Assembly: GCA_964497585.1 (NCBI GenBank)
Contig: CAZCDS010000107.1
Location: forward strand, 1 to 11,254
Direction of reading: 5' to 3'
Origin: CAZCDS01 sp964497585
Lineage (GTDB): Bacteria; Desulfobacterota; Desulfomonilia; Desulfomonilales; Desulfomonilaceae
Length of the DNA: 11,254 nucleotides
Shown here: positions 1-5,369 of the stretch, one piece after another
Layout: each line of letters starts with the position of its first letter
How positions within the stretch are numbered: position 1 is the stretch's first letter
Notes under the pieces: model-generated
Databases searched by the model: none
The model's input: the letters and a program-made list of their open reading frames with translations, nothing else
What the model was told of the DNA's origin: nothing
Made by a program: the position numbers and the translations under genes

Positions 1-32
1 TTCATACGCGATATCGCGCGCTTACGACGTGG

Positions 33-227
33 TCACGGTTTTGCAACCGCCTGTAGTACAAAACCCACATCCTTGAATCCCATCAGAAACTTGTTCATTA
101 CATTCCGAAAACTGGCGGGATGCAGGTCCGGAAGAAGGCGTTCGCTTACCTTTTGGTCAAGATCCGGATCATCTAGCCAAAGCTCGCAAAACTTCATTGT
201 CCTTGCGGTAGAAATGATCCTATCCAA
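33..227 (-). CDS. possible small protein, unknown function
   Basis: Not recognised. The minus strand carries an open frame ending at a TGA at 33-35. The first ATG is at 248, but an AGGAGGT motif lies at 237-243, inside that reading, and sits about 8 bases ahead of an in-frame TTG at 227. The TTG start is therefore preferred and gives 64 residues. The protein has a believable composition: a charged, helix-prone stretch (KFCELWLDDPDLDQKVSERL), then a hydrophobic C-terminus (GFKDVGFVLQAVAKP). No signal peptide or catalytic motif is visible. It lies in a degraded stretch upstream of a regulator remnant, so it may itself be a fragment. The plus-strand readings over the same bases look random. Confidence 0.33.
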   Translation of the reverse strand: MDRIISTARTMKFCELWLDDPDLDQKVSERLLPDLHPASFRNVMNKFLMGFKDVGFVLQAVAKP

Positions 228-453
228 ATCAGGGGACCTCCTGTTCATCCTTGGTGTTGCATATACCCATGATTCGCTTCTATGGATCCATTACGCGGAG
301 TTCATTTGCTCAGCGGCTCGTTCTCCTTAGTTGCGGATTTCCCGATCCCGGTCACCTCGGTTCACCGACCATGCTAAGAATTATACGCCAGAGAAGCCCA
401 CGAGTCGAGCGTAGGGAAACTGTACGGCGCAGAACCTTGACGGGGACCCCCCC

Positions 454-639
454 CCTCAAATAAGGAAGTGTTCCGTAGGAACCTTTTGCCAGGACGTGGA
501 AGCCATCCAGGAACCTGGGTCCCCGTTGTACACAGACAGGATTGAGCGGAAATCCTATTGGAAGCTCATGGAAGGCTTCAAGCCTGACGTCCGACTCCCC
601 CTGACTGCCACCGAGCTGATGTTGACCCGCCTCAGATGA
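454..639 (+). pseudogene. WYL-type transcriptional regulator remnant
   Basis: Reading from the codon at 454 to the TGA at 637-639 gives a stretch that matches the end of the N-terminal HTH and the linker of WYL-domain regulators. CSVGTFCQDVEAIQEPG (469-519) corresponds to the family pattern 'sVRTIqRDLEALQeaG'. It is followed by PLYTDR, then YWKLMEGF and LPLTATELM, which correspond to the family's 'fPLYtER...YWrLmeGf...lPlTltELmaL'. The WYL domain itself is absent and the reading stops early. Just upstream a run of nine C (447-455) separates it from an ATG-started reading in another frame (371-463, beginning MLRIIRQR) that could be the rest of the HTH. A frameshift in the C-run would join them. 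In intact relatives the protein binds DNA and senses ligands or nucleic acid through the WYL domain. This copy is too short to do that. Confidence 0.7.
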
Positions 640-1414
640 GCGGCATAACCGAGGATTCGGAAGTAGTCATGCCGCATGAAGGGATTTCCTCCTCGAGTTT
701 CAAGACAGGAGAGGTATAGAAAACCGACTACCCAAGCATCATATCCTTAGATTTCTGGCAATCCTGGAATTTCGCCTCAGGGTGGAGGAGTCCCGTAAAT
801 ATGGGACCCAATTTCAAAATCAATTCAAGTTAAGGGGGGGGCGGCGGTATTCATGGGCAAGATGTCCCACTCTGGTGCCTTCGGAGCAGGGCCGAAGTGA
901 TGGATTTCTTTGCTCTCGCTGACTGGATCAAGGCTTTTCGCACAGGGTTCTCCACAGCTTTTATTCAGTGCCTTATGCCAGTATTCTAGCCGAGATTCGT
1001 TATATTGCGGGAAGTTCCCAGAGAACCGAAAGCGGTGGATTCTGGAGGCATGACGGGCAAAAGAGCGAGTCCTTTGACACGTCGTTTCCCCCTCGGCACG
1101 AAGTACGTTTTCCACCTTTTCGTAGCGATCAACCCCTTTTCCAGTCCTTCCCGACTCTCCTTGGTCATATCCGGCCTGATCCCCAACCATTGACGTTCCG
1201 GCTCCTTCCTCCGTGCTCATCTCATCTGTCACCGTGATCCCTTTTCTTCTTTGCTTTGTTTCTTCTTTCCCCCTCTTCTATTTGAGGGGCTATAGAGGGG
1301 GCTTCATTGAAGGGTACAATGAATTTGTGCCCCCGCGTCCGTGTCGCCACACCCCCGCCTGCATGTCTTCAAAGGTACCCCCTCCAAGACTTCTTATCTA
1401 TATTTAAGGGGTTA
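640..1414. other. gene-poor stretch, no convincing gene
   Basis: No reading here has a good start site together with a believable protein. A perfect hairpin, GTCCC/GGGAC with an 8-base loop, lies at 790-807 but has no T-run, so it is not a clear terminator. A run of eight G occurs at 834-841. On the minus strand, 986-1186 reads as a more protein-like stretch than its neighbours (GIRPDMTKESREGLEKGL at its start) and may be a decayed gene, but no match is recognised. From about 1284 onward the plus strand carries repeated G-rich motifs: GAGGGG at 1284 and 1295, AAGGG at 1310, AAGGGG at 1406 and 1426. An AT-rich patch at 1395-1407 could hold a -10 element, but no -35 partner is visible. Confidence 0.6.
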
Positions 1415-1470
1415 GTGGTTCTTGTAAGGGGATGAAGATGTAAACGGGCGCGTGCAAGAGCGCAAACCAC
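1415..1470 (+). promoter_or_regulatory. leader stem-loop ahead of the operon
   Basis: GTGGTT (1415-1420) pairs with AACCAC (1465-1470), and the adjacent CTTG (1421-1424) pairs with CAAG (1455-1458). This gives a 10-bp stem with a 6-base bulge on one side and a loop of about 30 bases. It ends six bases before the Shine-Dalgarno of the first operon gene (AGGAGG at 1477-1482). The position suggests a transcript leader affecting translation or mRNA stability, but a DNA operator is also possible. No known riboswitch consensus is recognised. Confidence 0.4.
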
Positions 1471-1486
1471 CAGAAAGGAGGAGAGC

Positions 1487-1645
1487 ATGAGAGACGATCC
1501 AGGAAGAGGATTCGTAGCTCTGATTCTGATCATTGCGATCATCTACGTGATTTGGCCGCTGGATATCCTGCCTGATCCCTGTTACCTCGACGATGCCGTC
1601 GTTGCTGCAGGAGCTGGGGTAGCCGCATTGGGAGCAGGGAGATAG
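1487..1645 (+). CDS. small DUF1232/YkvA-like membrane peptide
   Basis: This 52-residue reading frame has a strong Shine-Dalgarno (AGGAGG, 1477-1482) five bases before its ATG and ends in TAG. Residues 9-23 are hydrophobic (VALILIIAIIYVIW), followed by P24-L-D-I-L-P-D30 and Y33-L-D-D36, then a small-residue hydrophobic tail (about 37-50). The P-x-D-x-x-P-D ... Y/G-x-L-D-D pattern is the signature of the DUF1232 (YkvA) family, whose members are small and whose function is unknown. This copy is shorter than usual and keeps mainly the core motif. It probably sits at the inner membrane, by inference from the hydrophobic segment. It is the first gene of the operon and lies 25 bases before the annealing-type gene. 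The family call is moderately sure; the role is unknown. Confidence 0.72.
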   Translation: MRDDPGRGFVALILIIAIIYVIWPLDILPDPCYLDDAVVAAGAGVAALGAGR

Positions 1646-1670
1646 AGCCTGAAGAAAGGAGACAAAGATC

Positions 1671-2339
1671 ATGAGCGGAACGAACAGATTCCGTGAAGAC
1701 GAACTCATTCATCGGAAGGTGAAGATCGGCAACGAATGGCAAACCCGGACCTTCCCCGTGGTTGGTGGACGGCTCCGGCTGGCTCACGAGGGAAACAAGA
1801 GCCTGAGCCTGGAAACGGAGCTGGTGAGCTGGGACGGACAGTACGCGGTCTTCAAGTGCCAGGCCACAACCGAGAAGGGTCGGTTTGTCGGGTACGGTAC
1901 CGCCAATGGTCAGCGTGATTCGAGGCTTTCCGACAGCCTGATCGAGCTGGCAGAGACTCGCAGTTGCGCCCGTGCCCTCAGGTTCGCAGGATACGGACTT
2001 GAATTCACCGGCGCGGAGGAAGTGTCACACGAAGAGGACGAGACTCAACCGAAAAGGGACCGCAAGCCGAACAAAGAGGTCAAACCTGTATTCCCGGAGA
2101 CTGAGTCCGCTGGCAAAGCGGAAGCGAAACCGCGCAAGGAATCCACAGGAAAGGACGCGGAGCCCACGGCGACTCAGGCTCAATGCCGGGCTTTGCACGC
2201 GCTGACAAAGAAGGCCGGGTGTTCTCAGGAAGACATCGATCGGATGCTCTCGCCAGTGAACGCAACGAGCTTTGACCAATTGACCCGCGAACAAGCCTCT
2301 CGCCTGATCACCGACCTCCAAGGCCAAGTCGCCGCGTAA
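1671..2339 (+). CDS. putative single-strand annealing / recombination mediator protein
   Basis: The ATG follows GAAAGGAG (1656-1663). The 222-residue protein has three parts. Residues 1-115 are compact: a beta-rich stretch, then LIELAETRSCARALRFAGYG (90-109), then a short acidic end. The helix pattern 'AETRAxARALRxaGyG' resembles the conserved helix of Rad52/ERF/DdrA-like annealing proteins and related phage recombination proteins. Residues about 118-165 form a charged, Lys/Glu/Pro-rich linker. Residues 168-218 form a small helical domain (TQAQCRALHAL ... SFDQLTREQASRLITDL) like the C-terminal modules often attached to phage annealing proteins. Such proteins bind single-stranded DNA and pair complementary strands. 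A RecB-family nuclease encoded two genes downstream supports a recombination role. The family assignment is from pattern memory, not a search; a generic conserved hypothetical protein is the alternative. Confidence 0.6.
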   Translation: MSGTNRFREDELIHRKVKIGNEWQTRTFPVVGGRLRLAHEGNKSLSLETELVSWDGQYAVFKCQATTEKGRFVGYGTANGQRDSRLSDSLIELAETRSCARALRFAGYGLEFTGAEEVSHEEDETQPKRDRKPNKEVKPVFPETESAGKAEAKPRKESTGKDAEPTATQAQCRALHALTKKAGCSQEDIDRMLSPVNATSFDQLTREQASRLITDLQGQVAA

Positions 2340-2410
2340 TCTCCTCTCACACCTTCCAACCAATCATTGAACATCAAGAGCGAGACTCGAAGCTCGCCGG
2401 GAGGACTCCT

Positions 2411-2548
2411 ATGAACAGAATCGCCCGCATTTTCTTCAATGTGCCCTATGAAACCAAACGTCTGAAACGACAAATCCGCAAGCTGAAGAGACAGCGTAAC
2501 GCTCTCACCTATCTCTTGAACAAGCGGCGGGGAAGGAGAAGGAGATGA
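2411..2548 (+). CDS. small highly basic peptide, translationally coupled to nuclease
   Basis: This is a 45-residue frame starting at an ATG preceded by GGGAGGA (2399-2405). Its TGA overlaps the next gene's ATG in an ATGA arrangement (2545-2548), so translation of the two is probably coupled. Residues 1-12 are mixed hydrophobic (MNRIARIFFNVP). From residue 16 on, the chain is a Lys/Arg-rich helix ending in GRRRR. No family is recognised. The charge suggests nucleic-acid binding or a protein partner of the nuclease. The C-terminal Arg codons (AGG/AGA) also make up the next gene's Shine-Dalgarno (GGAAGGAGAAGGAG), so part of the basic tail may be forced by that signal. Its start site and coupling make it likely to be translated. 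Confidence 0.62.
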   Translation: MNRIARIFFNVPYETKRLKRQIRKLKRQRNALTYLLNKRRGRRRR

Positions 2549-3324
2549 ACGAGCAAAGCCAGGAGAAGCCCCATCTCTCCTATTCGCAGATCACCACCTA
2601 TCTGACGTGCCCGCTCAAATATCGCTTACACTACATCGACGAGATCGAGCCGCCCTTTGTCGCGGCCCCGCTCGTCTTCGGGTCCTGCATCCATGAGGTT
2701 GCGGCAGCCTTTCACCAGAGCTGTCTGGTAGGCGATCCCCTTACTTCTTCTCAACTCGTTGATGTGTACACCCAGGTCTGGTCAACCCATTCCGAGGAGC
2801 GACCCGTCAGGTTCTTCAACGGTGACTCGGAGGCAAGCCTTGCGGAGAAGGCCAAAGGGATGCTGGAGGTATTCCACGGGGCTTTCGATCCGGAAGAGAG
2901 GAGCATCATCGGCATTGAGGAGCCCTTTGAGATCGATCTTGGCAAGCGTATACCTCCCCTGGTCGGCTGGATCGACGCGATTGAGTGTGCGCCGGACGGG
3001 ACGGTGAGCATCGTGGACTTGAAGACGGCTGCCCGAAAGTATTCGGAACAGACCGTCCATTCCAACATCCAGCTCACCTGTTGCTCGCTCGGCGCACGGG
3101 CCCTAGGCTTCAATGGAGACGTGCGCTTTCGTCTCGACGTGCTCCTGAAAACGCAAAGCCCCGAGCTGATCCGGTACGAGACCACCCGCACCCAAGAGGA
3201 CCGGGCTCGATTTCTCAAACTCGTGAAGAGCGTATGGAAAGGCGTAAAGAAGCAGGTCTTCTATCCGAAGCAGGACTGGTTCTGCACTCAATGCGCTTTC
3301 GCCGAAGCGTGTCATGAGTGGTAG
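2545..3324 (+). CDS. PD-(D/E)XK nuclease, RecB/Cas4-like
   Basis: The 259-residue protein has the RecB-nuclease motif set. SYSQITTYLTCPLKYR at the N-terminus is typical of PDDEXK_1 (Cas4/RecB) proteins. G46-S-C-I-H50 carries the motif-I His. D144 in VGWIDAIE is the motif-II Asp. D158-L-K160 is the D-x-K motif. An NIQLTCCSLGA helix near 172 matches the QxxxY-type region. Four cysteines, C22 near the N-terminus and C247, C250, C256 at the C-terminus (C-x2-C-x5-C), match the iron-sulfur cluster spacing of Cas4 and AddB. Expected activity is metal-dependent DNA exonuclease or endonuclease action in the cytoplasm. The start overlaps the preceding gene by four bases and the next gene begins 14 bases later. 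No other cas gene is nearby, so a recombination exonuclease is more likely than a CRISPR role. Confidence 0.88.
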   Translation: MNEQSQEKPHLSYSQITTYLTCPLKYRLHYIDEIEPPFVAAPLVFGSCIHEVAAAFHQSCLVGDPLTSSQLVDVYTQVWSTHSEERPVRFFNGDSEASLAEKAKGMLEVFHGAFDPEERSIIGIEEPFEIDLGKRIPPLVGWIDAIECAPDGTVSIVDLKTAARKYSEQTVHSNIQLTCCSLGARALGFNGDVRFRLDVLLKTQSPELIRYETTRTQEDRARFLKLVKSVWKGVKKQVFYPKQDWFCTQCAFAEACHEW

Positions 3325-3338
3325 AGGAGGAACAAAGT

Positions 3339-3677
3339 ATGGCTGCAAAGAAGAAGCAGAAAAAGAACCCGCATAGGAAGGGGGAGCTGGTGGCAGTCCG
3401 CCCGGTGAATGAAGTAGAGGTGCTCCCGCCCACCTCGGGTGTGGTGGGCAAGTTCCTCGAAAACACGGAGAACCTCCTGAAGGCGCGGGCCATGCGCATG
3501 AATGGCCTGCTCAAACGCATCGACGATTCCGGCAAACGAACGGAGGCCCTCTTGCGAACCGCGGCTGAACGCATGGAGGCCGCGGAGGCCAAACTGGGAC
3601 AGGACTTCGTCAGAGAAGGATTGCTGCCGGAACCTGACGAAGAAGACGAGGATTCGACCTTCCCGGATTTGGACTGA
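3339..3677 (+). CDS. coiled-coil protein with basic head and acidic tail
   Basis: Not recognised. The start is the ATG at 3339, which follows GAGGAGG (3325-3331). A GTG at 3318 is in frame but would put that Shine-Dalgarno inside the gene. The 112-residue product begins with a Lys-rich segment (MAAKKKQKKNPHRK), continues with a proline-containing linker, and then has a long charged helix (about 37-88) with heptad-like spacing, likely a coiled coil. It ends with an acidic tail (EPDEEDEDSTFPDLD). The acidic tail ending in hydrophobic residues recalls the protein-docking tails of single-stranded DNA-binding proteins, but no OB fold is present. It is the last gene before a strong hairpin terminator. 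It may be a structural or adaptor subunit for the nuclease or annealing protein; this is inference. Confidence 0.75.
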   Translation: MAAKKKQKKNPHRKGELVAVRPVNEVEVLPPTSGVVGKFLENTENLLKARAMRMNGLLKRIDDSGKRTEALLRTAAERMEAAEAKLGQDFVREGLLPEPDEEDEDSTFPDLD

Positions 3678-3697
3678 CCCACAACGATCCTGTCAAG

Positions 3698-3735
3698 AGC
3701 CCGGCTGGTCTTCGGATCGGTCGGGCTTTCTTGTT
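3698..3735 (+). terminator. intrinsic terminator with UUCG tetraloop, mid-operon
   Basis: The arms 3698-3710 and 3715-3727 form a 13-bp stem (AGCCCG pairs with CGGGCT; the inner part uses some G-U pairs) closed by C(UUCG)G, an unusually stable tetraloop. A T-rich run, TTTCTTGTT, follows. It stands between the coiled-coil gene and the methyltransferase gene, so it should reduce transcription of the downstream half unless there is read-through or an internal promoter. The next Shine-Dalgarno (GGAGGAG, 3739-3745) begins only a few bases after it. Confidence 0.82.
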
Positions 3736-3749
3736 CCCGGAGGAGAACC

Positions 3750-4763
3750 ATGAGATTAGCCGGTCGAGAAAAGATGGGCTACTACCCCACGCCCATCAGG
3801 ATAGTCGATTTGGTCAGGAGCTTCTTGTCTTTCCCTGCCGCGACCTTTACGGCTCTCGATCCCTGTTGCGGTGAAGGCCTGGCCCTTCAAGAACTCATTC
3901 AAGGGACCGAGGCCGTAACGTACGGTGTGGAACCGGACCATCACCGTGCGGGCGAAAGCAAGGGCCGGCTTGATCATCTGTTGCGATGCGGTATCGAGGA
4001 GACCCGTATCGCGCACCGTTCGTGCTCGCTTCTCTTTCTGAATCCGCCGTACGATCAGGCTACACGAGAAGAGGATGCGGTAACCAAGACGGAACGCAAG
4101 GAGAAGGCATTCCTGCGAATGATCGTGCCTTACCTGATGCCCGGTGGCGTGCTCGTCTACATCATTCCCCAATCACGCCTGGACAAGTCCATAGCTAGGA
4201 TGCTCGCGTACAGGTTTGAGCGTATTGCAGTGTTCCGTTTTCCTGATCCGGAATACAACGCGTTCAAGCAGATCGTTGTGTTCGGCGTGCGCAAGGCTCG
4301 CAACACTTCGGACCAGAACGAAGCCACAAGACTTGAACGCGTACCCATGCAAGAGCTTCCTGCACTCGGGCAGGCAGAGGAGCCCGTTTACGATGTGCCA
4401 CCCTCGGAACCTCTGAAGCTCTTCCGCTCCACCATCATCGACCCTGAGGAATTGGAATCAAGCCTGCGCAAGTCTCCTCTGTGGAACCGTTTCCATGAGA
4501 CCACAGTGCAGAGAGATTTGACTGTCCCGAGACCTCCCTTGCCCCTTCACAGCGGACACCTGGGGTTACTGCTCGCGGCGGGAAAGCTGGATGGTGTAGT
4601 CGGGGACGGGAAAGATCTCCACGCCGTAAAGGGCAAGGTCTCCAAAATTACGTCTAAGGTCCGGGAATACAGAGGGGACGTGCTGGAAGAGCGAGAGCTG
4701 GATCGTTACGTGGTGTCGATCAAGATTCTGACCCGTGACGGAAAGATCAAGGAACTGACCTGA
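3750..4763 (+). CDS. DNA N6-adenine-type methyltransferase (DUF6094-like)
   Basis: The 337-residue protein starts with RLAGREKMGYYPTP, the opening typical of DUF6094-type proteins and other element-borne methyltransferases. D37-P-C-C-G-E-G43 is the SAM-binding motif I. N98-P-P-Y101 is the catalytic motif IV of N6-adenine (or N4-cytosine) DNA methyltransferases. PGGVLVYIIPQSRL from 131 is the usual following strand and loop. Residues beyond about 190 have no family that I recognise and may hold target recognition. It should transfer a methyl group from SAM to adenine in DNA. No restriction-enzyme partner is visible, although a nuclease and a helicase lie in the same cluster. It follows a terminator and is 12 bases ahead of the next gene. 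The methyltransferase call is firm; the DUF6094 label is less so. Confidence 0.88.
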   Translation: MRLAGREKMGYYPTPIRIVDLVRSFLSFPAATFTALDPCCGEGLALQELIQGTEAVTYGVEPDHHRAGESKGRLDHLLRCGIEETRIAHRSCSLLFLNPPYDQATREEDAVTKTERKEKAFLRMIVPYLMPGGVLVYIIPQSRLDKSIARMLAYRFERIAVFRFPDPEYNAFKQIVVFGVRKARNTSDQNEATRLERVPMQELPALGQAEEPVYDVPPSEPLKLFRSTIIDPEELESSLRKSPLWNRFHETTVQRDLTVPRPPLPLHSGHLGLLLAAGKLDGVVGDGKDLHAVKGKVSKITSKVREYRGDVLEERELDRYVVSIKILTRDGKIKELT

Positions 4764-4775
4764 AAGGAGACGATC

Positions 4776-5369
4776 ATGTTGGAACGCGTGTCGTTTGTCG
4801 ATTGGCGCAACGGCAACCATGTGGAGGTATATACGGACCGATACGCCTACGACCCGGTCTCCATGTCCCTGCACCTCGTTTCCCTTGCGGGTAACGACAG
4901 CGCGGTGAAGGCCGTATCTGCCGCCATAGTTGGGCATAGGGAAGTCAGCATTCACCGTGAGGGCAAAACAGCTCTGGGTTTGAGCGCACACTACGGGATC
5001 ACCTACCGGATTCTCTCCGCCAAGCTGGACTGCAGCGTGGTTCATCAAATCGTGGCTGACGAGCGGTTCTTTCATCCTGACGATAGAGGCGATCATCTCT
5101 TGATGGTGCCTCCCGATGCAAAGCTGGCGGCCGTGCTCTACCAGCGTGTGCTTTCCCATGTGGCCTCTCCCCTGGTTCCGGAATGGGCCGGTTGGATTTG
5201 CTCCAGGCTTTCCGAGGAGCAGTATCTCAAGGAGCTGGAAGGCACGGTCAAGGTCGTGGAGGCGCGCGCCGAGGAATACCTCATGGATCAGTTGGTCTGT
5301 GAACGGCTTGAACAGAAGGAAATCCGGCTCAACGACAGAGGAGGTACCCATGCTGGATTCGATCAATGA
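4776..5369 (+). CDS. conserved-looking hypothetical protein between methyltransferase and helicase
   Basis: Not recognised. The ATG follows AAAGGAG (4763-4769). The 197-residue product has a mixed alpha/beta N-terminal part (MLERVSFVDWRNGNHVEVYTDRYAYDP ... with short strands), a middle region with HYGITYRIL and VPPDAKLAAVLYQRVL, and a helical C-terminus (about 147-185) rich in Glu that could form a coiled coil. It has no signal peptide, metal-binding cluster or nucleotide-binding loop. Its last 20 bases overlap the start of the helicase gene, whose Shine-Dalgarno (AGGAGGT) lies inside this gene. The two proteins are therefore probably made together, and it may be a partner of the helicase or a specificity factor for the methyltransferase. 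That role is inferred from position only. Confidence 0.78.
   Translation: MLERVSFVDWRNGNHVEVYTDRYAYDPVSMSLHLVSLAGNDSAVKAVSAAIVGHREVSIHREGKTALGLSAHYGITYRILSAKLDCSVVHQIVADERFFHPDDRGDHLLMVPPDAKLAAVLYQRVLSHVASPLVPEWAGWICSRLSEEQYLKELEGTVKVVEARAEEYLMDQLVCERLEQKEIRLNDRGGTHAGFDQ

Noticed and set aside
825..1232. 135-residue minus-strand reading as a gene
   Set aside because: Its composition looks random, it overlaps another more protein-like frame (986-1186), and neither has a convincing ribosome site or family match.
3318..3338. GTG start for the 112-residue coiled-coil protein
   Set aside because: It would place the GAGGAGG ribosome site inside the gene; the ATG at 3339 fits the site.
5116..5349. 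Upstream extension of the helicase frame
   Set aside because: The frame is open but overlaps the preceding gene for over 230 bases, lacks a ribosome site and has low-complexity Ser/Arg/Trp-rich sequence. The ATG at 5350 with AGAGGAGGT is clearly better.
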